Below, one piece after another: positions 1 to 12,283 of a DNA stretch of 64,000 nucleotides. The DNA is from Whalleya microplaca (lineage: Eukaryota; Ascomycota; Sordariomycetes; Xylariales; Xylariaceae): assembly GCA_022497155.1 (NCBI GenBank), contig MU385792.1:1-64000 (forward strand), given 5' to 3'. Each line of letters begins with the position of its first letter. The stretch's first letter is position 1. The notes beneath the pieces are model-generated. The model was given only the letters and a program-made list of their open reading frames with translations. It was not told where the DNA came from and made no database searches. The translations under genes were made by a program, and so were the position numbers.

Positions 1-240
1 TGGCCACCTGACCTGACCTGCTGCTGCTGCTGCTGATAGCTGTGGCTATCTGACCTGTTACCCTAAGGTCCCTGGGGTGAAAAATTTTTTTTTTTCGGAT
101 CTGAAGGTCAGGCATTCAAGTGTGGGGCGTGTTTTCATTTTTTTTTTTTTTTTTTTTTTTCAGATTTTTCAGCTGCGTGAACGCTAGCTGAAAAATCAGG
201 GAGGGATGTAATGGGGCAGGGGATTACGGGTATTAACAGC
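1..240. other. Normal-composition edge with CTG repeats and a hairpin
   Basis: A short stretch of mixed composition before the AT-rich block. It has a CCTGA/CTG microsatellite near the left edge, a poly-T run (about 138-160), and an inverted repeat with 11-bp arms at 163-173 and 187-197 (GATTTTTCAGC and its complement) around a 13-nt spacer. No coding potential was recognised. The hairpin could be a repeat-element end, but no partner end is visible because the window begins here. Confidence 0.4.
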
Positions 241-2864
241 AGCTTAAGAGCTACTAAAAGCCCCCTAAAGCCACGTTATAAGGCATTTCATAGGGTATTT
301 ATAAGGCATTCCACAGGGCATTTTATAGTGGATTATATACCTATATTTAGCTGACTTTTTCCCCTATATTTCCTTCACTTTTTTTATTACAAATATCATT
401 AAATAGTTATATATATATAGCTTTAACAGCTAATATACACTTATTTTAACTTGATATCTCACTTTCGATTTACCCCGACACCCTGTCTTAAGACAATAAT
501 TAAAAACTTTAAAGCCACATTTCCGTTATTTTTCGGCCTTAATTTTATTTTTTAATCGCGTATAATAATTTACTTTAAAAAAAGCTTATTAATAATTTCG
601 ATATTTTTCGGAAATATTAAAATCGTAATACCTTTTATATATAATAAGCTAGCTAAGCGAACCCTAACTAACGTCGTTAATTTTTCGAAAAACTAATAAC
701 CGCCGATATTAAAAGCTAGGTTAATAATAAATAAAGGCCTTAAAATATTATAGCAATAATAAATTTAGCGAAACTTAAAAATATAATTTAAAATAACTTA
801 AATTTAAAATAAATCGGTAAATAAATAAAAATTGCTATTAATAAAATACTCTAAAATAATAATTAAATATAAGTTTTACTATTTAATAATTATTTATTAA
901 GCCTATTACGGGAAATTATTAAAAAAGAATTTAAATAAATAATACGGCGTATAATATTATATTATAAAAAAATATTACGGAAAGACGAAATCAAATTATA
1001 TATAATATATAAACTAAAAGTACAAAAAGTTTACTTAATTAATAATGCCGAATCGGATAGTATAGTTTTTCTAGGGTTAATTAATTAAAAACAAGCGATA
1101 TTATAAAATATAGAGCCGAATTTTAAACCTTAAAATATATCTAAAACAGATAAAAATATAAAAATATTACTCCGCGTTTCGCTTTTACGCCGCGAAATAT
1201 TAAATTAACAAAAAAACGTTTAAATATTATTAAAATAAAGCTATTAAATATAAAGCTTATAAATTAAAAAAAAGTAATATTAATCGAGATTTTTTATTAA
1301 TAAAAAATAATACTAGCTTAAGACTTTATAAAAATCGGCCGAATTTGGGAAAAAGTGTTTCTTTTATATAAAATTAAAATAATATTATATAATATATAAT
1401 AAACTAAATTAATTTTTATCCTAACGCTACTAAAAATATAGGTTTTAAATATTTTATAAAGTCGGCTTAAAAATAAAATATTAAAAAAATCTTATGCCTT
1501 ATACCGTAACGTCTAATTTATAATTAAAAAAAAATAAAAGCTTTCGATTAATTAATTCGGTAACAAAATTAAACGCTATATAAATACGAAATACCTTTTT
1601 TCCGAGTAATTATAATAAATTTGCGGAAGAATTTATTATATAGGCAATAATCTTTATAATAAACTTTTTTTTAAAATATAATTAAATATTATTATTTATA
1701 TTTAACAAAAATTACACTATATTTTTAACGCTAATCGGGCTTTTCTAAATAATAATTTTATTATAAAAAAGGACTAATTCGGTAATACAATTCCTATATA
1801 TTATTACCCGGATTTTATTCGATTTTATACCTAATAAATACGAGCTATTCTTTAATAATATTAGTATTAAAAAGCTAAAAACAAAATACGATAATTAAAA
1901 AATTACACCAAAAATAAAATAATTTATTTATAAACATTTAAAAAATATTAATAATATCTTACTTAATTTTAAACTAATAAAAGCTATAGCTAATATAAAA
2001 AAAAGCGATTAATATAAAAACGTTACTGTTATTATTAGCTATTTATATAATACTAATAGTTGTTTTTTTAATTAAGCTAAGGTTATTAAAATTATAAAAT
2101 AAATACTTTATAATAATGTTTTTAAAGTACGGGCATTTTTAAAAGTTATAATTTATTATCGCATATAGATCGTATATTATACATTAATTACTTTATTACT
2201 AATAAAATTTCTCCGGAAAAACGCAAATTAAAAGTAGGAAATAAAATAATAGTAAGCTATAAATAGACTTAAAATAGCGTTAATTAATATACCCTATTTA
2301 ATTACGTTCGATTATATAAATAAATATATTATTTGGCTTAAAATTAATGCGTTAGGCATTAAATAAAAATATATATTAAAATAAAAAATTAATAAATATA
2401 TTCGACTTATAAAATTTAAATCTAATATATAAAAAAGGTTAAAACTTAATTATAATATTATAAAACGAAAATGCCTCGGGGTAATTAAGTTTTTTCGATA
2501 ACTATGAAATTACTTTTATAGCACGAGATTTATTTTCGAAACTAATACTAAAGTTTTAATCGCTTAATTAAATAATAGATTTTCTAGTTTACCTAATATA
2601 ACACTAACCCGGTAAATAGCTTTTATTAAAATATTTAATTTCGAAATAAAATATATCTTTAAAAAACGACATTAAGTAGTAGATAATTTATTACATAAAC
2701 TATTAAGGCTGTCCGATAAGCTAGATAATTAATAAGAAAAAAAAGTCGACAATTTTATTAATATTTAATTTAACGTTTTTATAACAAAAATATTTCGATT
2801 AAATAAACTAATATAAAAAATACCGGAATTTTCCTTACTACTTATTATTTTATACCCGTTAAAA

Positions 2865-3055
2865 TGTGAAAGGCCGTCACGCCAAGATGCAATTTTGTGA
2901 TGCTAAATGAGTGTTTATTTTCTAACTAAAGAAGAAAAGAAAATCAAGAAGGTATATCGACACAGCTCGAGAGCATTTATACTAGCTCTCGAGAGCTGTG
3001 CTGCCATATCGGCTTATGATCGCCGATATTCCCCACTACGGCACAGCCTATTACA
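2865..3055. mobile_element. 191-bp un-RIPed insertion, TG...CA ends, TAAAA duplication
   Basis: This island of normal composition begins TGTGAAAGGC and ends GCCTATTACA. Its ends form an imperfect inverted repeat of about 15 bp. It is flanked by the direct repeat TAAAA at 2860-2864 and 3056-3060. TG...CA ends with a 5-bp duplication are typical of a solo LTR; the longer inverted ends also fit a small non-autonomous element. Inside are a purine-rich tract and a palindrome (GCTCGAGAGC / GCTCTCGAGAGC). It has no ORF. It is far less mutated than the DNA around it, so it either inserted after the RIP episode or was too short or too unique to be mutated. Confidence 0.6.
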
Positions 3056-4514
3056 TAAAAAGCTAGTTTAAGGCTTCTTAAAAAATCGTAATATACCTTA
3101 ATACCTTAAAGCTACCTAATTAATTAAAAAATTTTAATATAACGAGATAATATTGTATAAAAGCAAGTTTCCGGAATAAGACTATTAAATACGTAATTTA
3201 AAAAAGAATTTTATAGCAAAAACCTTATAAAAAATATAGCTAATAGCGTATCGTTAATAATATTAATTAATAAAAACGTATTATTAAAGACTGTTACTCG
3301 AGAGTTAAAACGTATTAAAAACGTAAATTAACTTATAATAAAATAATTAAATTTTACTATTAAAAAGGGATATACTAAGAAATCGAGACTACCGTTAAGT
3401 ATTACCTAAAATGCCAGCTTTTTATAGATAGATAATTTAAAAATTAAGGACTTTTTTTAATATTAAAATAGTTATTAACTATTTAGATTATTAATATTTA
3501 ATTTTTCCCGAACGATAATAAATATTCGGTTACTATTAAAATAAAAAATAAGCTATTAAGGTAGCCTAAAATTAAGGCATTAAGAAATACTATAATAACT
3601 AAAGTATAAAAGTTCCTTTAAAATTATATTTATATTAACTATAGTGTCCCTATAATAATTAAATATAATAAAGGCTTAAAAAATAAGGTAAAAATAACTA
3701 AAAGTGTTATATAGCTAGGTATTAAAGTATAAATTAGACTTATATATTACCTTTGAATATAAGAATAAATAAAAGTAAACTATCGACTGATTATAAAATC
3801 TTTTATATATATAACAAGAAAAACTGGCAAATTATAAATTAAAAAACTTAAAACTATATTTTAAGCTAATCGAATGTTTATATAAAAATATAAGTTTATA
3901 TTATATAAATTAGTTTATAATAAAAAACCTATTATACCGATCGAAATAGTCTTATTATTTTAGCGGGTCTTTAATTAATCGGATATTTATAATAAAGAAA
4001 ATTTTATTACTAAAAAAGTAAAAATATTTAAATAATAAAATAAGGATGTCGCGAAAATAATACAAATTTTAATAAAAAAACAAAAAAAAGCGGCAGAACG
4101 AAATAATCGATAATACTTATTAAAAAAACGGTTAAAACTATTAAAATAAAGCAGCCTAATCTTACTTTATAATATAATACGGGATATTGATATATTTAAA
4201 AATAAAAAACTAAAATATAAATAAACTAAGCTTTATCGAATTGCGAAAAAACAAAAATAAAATAAATTTTTCCTTAAAAAATTAAACGGAATAATATTAT
4301 AAAAAATATTTTTTTCTTATCGACTAAAAGGATTTGTTCGAAATATAAAAAAGTATTAGAAATTTAGCAAATCTTATAATAATTATTAGTTAGGTAGCTA
4401 TAATAAAATAAGGGATAATTAAAAAAGCCTTAAACTAATAAACGATAATACGCTATATTAAAATAAGAATATATAAAAAGGCCCGGTAACCTATAGCTAA
4501 ATTAAAAAGGTCGA

Positions 4515-4681
4515 TGATACAAGCAATATGTGGGTGGATCAAACTAATCTGTATTAGGAAGGAGGAAGGAGAAATCCTTCCCAACTAGCTACTGCTATGC
4601 CACATATGGCCAATCTAGCTTATCTTATCTTATCTTATCTTACATGGTCCGTGCGTATGCCCCCCGGGGCAACACGCATCA
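4515..4681. mobile_element. 167-bp un-RIPed insertion, TGAT...ATCA ends, GTCGA duplication
   Basis: The second normal-composition island begins TGATACAAGC and ends ACGCATCA, with a 4-bp perfect inverted terminus TGAT/ATCA. It is flanked by GTCGA at 4510-4514 and 4682-4686. Like the island at 2865 it carries a purine-rich tract (AGGAAGGAGGAAGGAG) and no ORF. It also contains a short (TATCT)n tandem at about 4620-4641. The best reading is a solo LTR or a TRIM-like element inserted into already degraded DNA. Confidence 0.65.
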
Positions 4682-6217
4682 GTCGAGCTTAATAAAAATT
4701 AAAAAATCGTAAAAAATAAAATACCCGAAAGAACGATTAAAATTAAACTACCTAAAATACTATTAATAAAATAAAAGACTTATAATCGAATATTAAAAAA
4801 ATAATATTAATAAATTGGATTATTTTTTTTTACGTTTTATATAAATTAATATTTTATAAAAATAGGATTTTATAAAGTTATAATAAATATAAAAAAATAA
4901 TATAAAAAAAAGCTTAAATTAAAAAAATATAACCGTAAATTTTAATATATAACTAATTAATTAAACGAAAAAACTTATTATAAGCTATAAATAAAGCCGC
5001 TTATAACCTCGGTAAAAAAAATAGATTTTTTTAGTAATTTAGCCTAAATATATATTACCTTTAAAATAACTTATTAAATTAAAATTATTATAATTAATAT
5101 CGCTATTAAAAAAAGATCTTTCGATCGATAAACCCGCAAATGCGTATACTTTTTATCCCGAAACAAATATTTATTTATTTAAATACCGACTATATAATTC
5201 CTATATAAACTCCCGAACCAGCCTTTTATTAATCGATATTTATAAAATAGCTATATTTTATTATAACGCCTATCTTTAAAACTAATAAACCGATTTTCGT
5301 AAAGCCGGCAAAAAACTTTATTATAAATATTATATTTTTAAATAAAAACTCCAAATTATATACGGCGATTTTTAATTAAATAAAACATTAAGTTACTAAT
5401 AAAATTAATTTCGCAAATCTCGATAAAAAAAAGTATCGTTAATCGAAAGGATATTTCGTTACTTTAAAATATTTAATATATTTTAAGGCAGGCTTTTATA
5501 TTTAATTTTTATAATAAAACTTTAAAGCTATAAATTCCTAAATATAATACCGATTTTTTTTAAAACTATTAAAAAGTTTAATTTCTACTAGTCAAATTGT
5601 CTTATATTAATTAGCAAAAATTACATATATTAAATAAGGAAAAAATTTACCCGGATAAACTTATCTATTATATTAATTTTTAAAAAGTAGCGGTTTATAT
5701 TATTCTTTTAAAATTAAAGCAGCTTATTCTTATTAGTTTTTAAATTAAAGCGACTAGATTTAATATTAAAATAAAGACTAAAAATACGATTAACATTTTT
5801 TATTATCGAGCTAAAAATTTCGATCGCTTAAAAATAATAGACTTAAGACATAAAGGGAGCTTAACGCTAAGGTATAAATCGATAGAAAAAAAAACGACAA
5901 AAGTCTCTAACTATTTATATAGCCGATTTACTTATTTCAGAAAGGAAGCGATAATAAAATAAAACGGGATAAAAAAATCGAAAAAGAAAATTACGGAAAC
6001 CAGAGTTATTTTAATAAAATTTAACTCGATTAAATAGCGGGAATTTAATACTTACTTTACGAGTTTTAAAAAAAGAATTACCGATATATATTTTATCTTA
6101 AATATTTATTAAATTTTAATAAACTATTATAACCCGATAAAAACGTTTAAAGTTATTTAACTCTCGATTAATACTATTACGATAAGAAATTTAACTCCTA
6201 AATATAAAACCCTTTAT

Positions 6218-6420
6218 CACGGTGCGTGGTAATTGCTGGAGACAAAGGCTCTAGTATTACTAGCTGTTGTATTAAAATCGCAAGATGAGGAAAAGAGGAA
6301 CGAATTTCCTAAGTGTGCGCTAAGGAAATTCGTTTAAGAGGACCCCGCCGGGCTAACCCCGGTGGGTGACTAATGCGTGCACGGGCCACATACCACAGGT
6401 GGTCCGTGTGGACCGTGACT
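6218..6420. mobile_element. 203-bp un-RIPed insertion flanked by CCCTTTAT
   Basis: The third normal-composition island is flanked by the 8-bp direct repeat CCCTTTAT at 6210-6217 and 6421-6428. The left end starts CACGGTGCGTGG and the right end contains ACCGTG three bases before the duplication, so the ends carry a short CACGGT inverted repeat. An 8-bp (or imperfect 11-bp) duplication suggests a hAT- or Mutator-type MITE rather than an LTR. It has no ORF and contains its own GC-rich inverted repeats. Confidence 0.55.
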
Positions 6421-6785
6421 CCCTTTATAAAAAAGAAGGAAATAAATAATTTATATAAAAGCTTAATAAAAAAAGTTCTTTTCTCTTTTTTTTGCCCCTT
6501 ATATAATAATAAGCCTTATAATATAATTACGAATAATTAATTAAGTAAATATTATAAAGCAAAAATAAAAAACAAATAATTAAATTAATAATTATTAAAA
6601 AAAAATAAAATATAAAAATAAAATAAATAAAGAATATAATAAGTAGCTTAAAAAACGTACTAAAATTAAATCGAGTAAGCCGACTTTTAAAATCAGTAAT
6701 AATAATTTAAATGCCTTATTATATTTAATATTTAGCTTATTATAAGTTTAAACAACTAATTAAAAATAAAAAAAACTTCTTAACT

Positions 6786-7019
6786 ATTACGGGGTATACG
6801 CCTACGAAAGACAGGGCTTAAGATCTGGCTGTATTACTAGTAAAATTATCAACATGGGGAGGAAAAGGAAAGAAAGAAGCAAGCCTGACAAGGCCTGCTA
6901 GAAATCACTATGTACGCAAGGTGGGGTAGCTTAGTCATCTGGGTGATTGCAGCGTTTGCGTACCCCACCTGATCCTGATCCTGATCCTAGTCCTAACTAG
7001 TCCCGATTCGGCCGTAATA
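6786..7019. mobile_element. About 234-bp un-RIPed insertion, edges tentative
   Basis: The fourth normal-composition island is bounded by TTAACT at 6780-6785 and 7020-7025, with ATTACGG at the left end and CCGTAAT near the right end. A strong internal inverted repeat pairs AGGTGGGGTA (about 6910) with TACCCCACCT (about 6961). Its sequence around 6840-6880 loosely resembles the island at 6218-6420 (a TATTA...AATC/T...GAGGAAAAG pattern). The edges are less certain because a 6-bp match in AT-rich DNA could arise by chance. Confidence 0.4.
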
Positions 7020-9343
7020 TTAACTTACTTTTATTTATTATAAACTAAAATCTGGCGTAAAAAAGTTTTCTTTATACCAATTTATTAATAACTTTTACCT
7101 AACTATTTATTAATTTTTTACCTTTACTTTTTATTATTTTTAATTAATTAGTTAAGTTTTCTTATAGTTTTATATTAGCCTATCGCAATAACATTATACC
7201 TTAAGCCTTACTTTTTATATATTAAAATATCGTTATAGCTATCGCAGCTTAAAAAATTACTTAAATTACCTAAAAAAAAAACAGGCATAAAAACCGGAAT
7301 AAAAATAAAAAAATTAATTAAACAGCCCGTAAAAACCTTAAGCCTGCCTCGAAAGCTAATATTAAATTTAAGGCTATACTTAAAAATAAGGCTAAAATTA
7401 AGTTTGCGGCTAATTTTAACCCTAAATATAAGGCTAAAATAACCTTACCTATTAATTCGCCCTTATAAAAACAGTTTCCCCTTTTAGATTTTAATATATG
7501 TATTATAATAACTAATATTAACTTCTATATTATTAATTAATTTCGCGGCTTTTTTATTAAAATATATAAATTTAAACTTTAGACTAAAAATAGGCTATAA
7601 TATTTAAAACAAAAGATTAAATAAATTATCGATTTTTTAAAAATAGATTTTTTATTAATTAAAAATAATAAAGTACCTAAAATTACCTTTAATTAAAACG
7701 CCCCTTCTAGTTATAATAAAAACAAATAAAAAATAAATAAAGTATTAAGCTTATATAATGCTTTTTTTACTTATTATAAACATTAATATTATAATACTAT
7801 TTTTATAGCTGCTATAATTTAAATAAATATTACCACTTTTAAAAAAAGACTTATTAAAACGGAGGTTTATTTTAAAACTACCGTAAAGCTTAATTAAAAA
7901 ATTACTTAAATTAATAATTAATTCTTTTTTTAAATTGTCTTAAATAATCTTTAGTTCCTTATATTAACAGTATTTATATATTTACGCAACCTTATAACTA
8001 CTGACGTTAAAAAAAGGCAGCTTTTATTTTTTCTTAATCGTTATATTAATAAAAACTCGCATTACCTTTTCGTTTAACTCTATAAATACTTATAATAAAA
8101 AAAAAGCTCGGGCTACTTTTAATTAATTACGCTAAATTTAAATCTAATAAAATAATATAATTTCTATTTATATTAAACTTATTTAAACAGTATAACAGCA
8201 AAATAAATTTAGTTACAGCTTTTAGGTAGCTTATTTAATTTTTCGCTTTTTTCGCTTCCTTACTACATTTTTTCGCCTTTATAAAAATCCTCATTTTATT
8301 AATAAAAAACGGGAAATAAAAAACTAAATTATAAAAATAAAACAAACAATAACTTATAAAGTTATTAATTAACCCGATAGCTTTAATAAATTAAAACGAA
8401 AGCTTAAACTTAAACCTACCCCTACCTTTAGCTTATTTTAAGCAAAAAAGACATCCCGACGCCAGCTTAAATTATATAAAACTTATATAGGTTTTCTAAA
8501 TCTCGATTAATAGTAATCTCTTATAAAAGAATAACAAGAAGCTGCCTATCGAAATAGAAAAGCCTATACTTTATACAAATAAATAAAAAATAAATTTACC
8601 GCGTTAAAAAAACGGCTATAGCTTATTTTTCTTATAAAATAAAATAATTAAGCAAATTATAAAAGACGTATAGCTGTTATTAATCGATAAAAAACTCTTT
8701 TTTTTGCTAAGCTTAATTAATTAGAACGTATAAAATAACGTAGGTTTATTAAAAAGTATATAGAACTAAATAAAAAAAAGGCAGTTAAACCTAAAGCAAA
8801 AGCTTTTAAAAAATAAATAAAATAAATACTTTCTATATTTATATTAATTAATTAGATTTTCTTATAATAAAAATATTTATAATAAAATCTAAAAAAAATG
8901 TTATAAGGCTAATATACCGTAGTATATATATATCGCTTGTTTTTTTCTTTTACTTTTAAATAAAATATATATAGCTTAAACAGCCTTATCGCCGACAATA
9001 AATACATTTCTCCTTTCGATTAATCGCCGTTATAAGTGACACTTTTATTTCGTCGCCTTAATTACCTTTAATTAGCTAAGTTATAAAGTGGCACCTCCTT
9101 TACCTTAACACCCTGTCTTAAGACATTACTAAAATTGAGCTTTAAAAGCTCGATAATTTATTCCGGCTCTTATTTATTACCGGAATCGGGATTAAAAATT
9201 TCGGAAAACGGAACTTGTTTTTTTACTTTATTATCCGGAAGCTCCTTTTTATTTTCGTTACTAAAGAAAGTACCGCTTTTTTGCCCCTCCTTTTTTATAA
9301 TATAAATTTCGGGCTTGTTTTCGGGCTACTTAAATATAATAAT

Positions 9344-9433
9344 ATCGTTAAGCTTTTCGGGGAAATCTTTATTATCGTTAGGCTTTTTAAAGAAATCTTT
9401 ACTATCGTTAAGCTTTTCGGGAAAGCTTTTATT
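9344..9433. repeat. Three tandem 30-bp units in the RIP block
   Basis: Three consecutive 30-bp units lie at 9344-9373, 9374-9403 and 9404-9433, each starting ATCGTTA and continuing with a GCTTTT-type core. The unit is a multiple of three and lies in an open frame (9215-9460, +) that gives a 10-residue periodic peptide rich in I, V, K, L and F. I regard the frame as a fortuitous relic, not a gene, because the surroundings are degraded repeat. Confidence 0.55.
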
Positions 9434-10602
9434 ACCGGAAATCTTACTGCTAAAACGTAAAAAATCGTCTTTTAAAAAGCCTTAAAAATCCTAAGTAATA
9501 AGTTTAAAAGTCTCGCTACTAAAAGCAGGAACGGGAAATAAACCCGGCGGAAAGCTCGGCAATAAAAACTAACCACTTTTAGAAAAAATATAATAATATT
9601 TAAGGTTTATAACGCAGTAACGTTTACGTAAGCGAGTAAAAAAGCGTTTCGCTTTTTTTTTATAAATATAATACTCCTTTTTAAACTTAATAATCTTTTA
9701 ACGAGCGTAATAAATACGTTTATAATTATAAGTTAAAAAATTACATTTTAGAATTATAATTTTAAGTAATAGTTATAAAAATCTATATATTTATTAATTA
9801 AATATAGCTTTAAATATATATAATTACGTAATTACTTATTGCTAAAAAGCTTAAAATAATAATAAAAAATCTAAAAACGCGAAAATAATACTTAACAATT
9901 ACTATAATAAAATTAAAGATTTAGGTAAAAAAAGCGCAGTAATTACAAAAGTATTTTAAAAATTTATAAAATTATTATTGCAATACTCGAGAAGTTTAAA
10001 AAATCTTAAGTATTAAAAAAAAATCTTATAATATTATTAAAAATAAAATCTTATAATAATTAACGGAATCGTTACCGGGGAAGCCATTCCTAACTATATT
10101 AGCTAAAACTTTAATAAATTATTAAATAATAAATCACAGATATAAATATATATTTATTAAGCAAGCTTAAAATAGCTATTTTTATTTATATTTATACAAT
10201 CGTAAACATTTCTTTAAAATCTCCTATTAAAATAAAAGGTATGTTATAATAATATAGATATTAAAAATTTCCTTTAAGCTTATAAATTTCGGAGCAATAT
10301 TATTCCAAAATCTATAGGCTTAAAAAAGATCTTTTATAACTAAAAAATCCTTTAAATCTTAAATCTTTATATAATTTTAACTAGAGTAATTACGGCAGCA
10401 CCTAAATAATCTTTGTATATACTGTAACTGTGATATCTATGCTTTTATGGTCGACTAAAGGGCTAAATATAATTTTATAGAAAGTGGAGCGAAAACTGCG
10501 TTAACATAGCATTCGAGAGGCTGACGAGACCACTGCTGCACTACAAAGGTCTTTAATTACCTAGGTATACATGAACGCACTTGACAGGCTGCTCCTGTCC
10601 AC

Positions 10603-11566
10603 CTACCACGGTGCACTGGTGCCGTCATAGATGTGCCGTCCCTTGGGGTTCTCGGAGTCCTCCCACCCCTTAACAAAAACTTTTGTCATTTGGCCATTGT
10701 ACTTCTGGCCTTCTTCGAAAATGATGTCCAGCGAGGCCTTGGCTCCCTCCTCAGTGGTCAAATCAGCCATGTCGCCGCCTCCCAGTTCCGTCTTCAACCA
10801 CTGTACAGACACAACGTTAGGTAAAAGTCTTATGATGGCAGAATAGGGACAGGGGGGAATTGGGAAAGAGCATACACCGGGAGAGAGCGCAATGAATGAG
10901 AAACCCTGCTTCTCATACTCGATGGAATACTGCACGGTCAGGGCGTTTGCGGCTGCCTTCGAGATCTTGTAAGCTGGGGCCGGCAAGAATGTATTCGCTC
11001 TGGCCATTGTGGTCGAGCCTAAAGTGGTTGTCCTTAGGAGTGCAATTGTGTTAGCCTAAAACCGCCGCGGCCTGAGCTAGTTCTTTGATCTCTTACATGT
11101 TTATCACCTTCTTCTGGGTCCCCTTTTGCAAAAGTGGGAGGAACTCCTGAGTCATCCAGTGGACACCCATGACATTGATGGTGAAGCTCTCTTCAAGATT
11201 ATCCCTGCAAAACTGTTAGCTACAAGAAGGGGAATAAGAAAAGGGTCAAAAGACGTGCATGGTTTTGATACCTCCGAAAGCATATAGGCAGATTCCAGCA
11301 TTGTTGATTAGAACGTCCAGGCCCTTACCTCCAAGCTTGGAATCAACCCCAGCCGCTGCCTTCTTGATGGAATCGTTATCGGTGACATCAAGTTTGATCA
11401 CGATGACGCGACCAGATGATTTCTGGGCGAGCTCGTTCAAGACGGGGGAATCACTTCGGGCAGCGGCAAAGACCGTACCGACCTTAGAGATTGGGTGGGA
11501 AATGAGTTCGCGCACAAGAGCGAGTCCAAGGCCTCGAGAGGCGCCAGTGACAAAGTACGAAGCCAT
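10603..11566 (-). CDS. Short-chain dehydrogenase/reductase (sniffer/C-factor-like)
   Basis: The spliced model is complement(10603..10800, 10876..11032, 11097..11204, 11259..11566), 256 residues. It is a classical NAD(P)-dependent SDR of the cytosolic ketoreductase type. Visible motifs are TGASRGLG (7-14, cofactor-binding turn), NNAG (88-91) and the catalytic YKISK (Tyr160, Lys164), with SPGWLKTELGG after the active site. The length is normal for the family. The last two introns are canonical GT-AG. The first fits the reading frame best with a GC donor (GCACGT) giving KTMDNLEESF; a GT donor with a 42-nt intron is also in frame but gives a less family-like join. It lies 0.7 kb beyond the 3' end of the PKS and transcribes the same way, so reduction of a polyketide carbonyl is a reasonable inference. 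Its 3' end is only about 200 bp from the RIP block. Confidence 0.85.
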
Positions 11567-12283
11567 TGGTGAACTTTGGAACGGAGTTTGATGCTCTAAG
11601 GATGTAAACTTGAGTAAGCTGAGCTGCTGTTGGAGCTGAGGGCGAGGGTTAAGATGAGAGGGAGGGGTGTGTGAGATCTGGAGCTGTTTCTGGAGTCCGC
11701 ACTGAAGAAACGGAAATAATAAAATTTTCAAGGCTCAGTTAGGACGAGTTTTATGAATTAATAATCTAGACATTGGTACTTCAGAATTTGTAAGCTGAAA
11801 GAGCTTGCCTGTAGTGCAACTGGCAGCCAATGCCCAACACGATCCCATACGGACTTAAAGGAGTTAATGGACACAGGTATTAAGTAAATAAGCCAACCAA
11901 TGTTTGGAATGTCATACCGGTGGTTGAAACCGAAACGGCTATCTTCACTGTGAAATGTATGATTATTTCAATGTTTTATTAAATATATAATATAAATAAA
12001 TATCATAAAATAAAAGATAGCATAGACATTGCAACTGGGTTGGCATTGCAAAGGGGGTGGTGCACGGTTCACTTCCTTGCCCACACAGCTCTTCCAACGG
12101 ACTTGGTCCGAGTGTCTTTCTGTGCCAAGTGTTCCTTGTGTTGACGTCTGTGCCATGATCTAAAAGTAATTTTGGCGAATTTGAACTTTGTTTCCCATGG
12201 GGACCATTAAACAATGGCGAGATGAAGAAGTGATATCATTGTGTCATTAGGTGGCATTTCCGTACCTGGCTCATTTATGCCTA
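11567..12283. other. Intergenic, SDR promoter and PKS 3' flank
   Basis: About 0.7 kb between the SDR start and the PKS stop. It should hold the SDR promoter and the PKS terminator. The short open frames here show no family resemblance, and no distinct motif was recognised. Confidence 0.5.

Larger units (their letters stand above)
241..10400. repeat. RIP-degraded AT-rich repeat block
   Basis: About 10 kb dominated by A, T and TpA with stops in all frames and no ORF resembling a protein family. This is the appearance of ascomycete repeats after repeat-induced point mutation. Two copies of an 18-bp motif (ACACCCTGTCTTAAGACA) sit 8.6 kb apart at about 477 and 9108. Their flanks differ by C-to-T and G-to-A changes, suggesting two mutated copies of one repeat. 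I could not assign the parent elements: no transposase or reverse transcriptase motif could be read. Four islands of ordinary composition interrupt the block and are listed separately. Confidence 0.8.
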
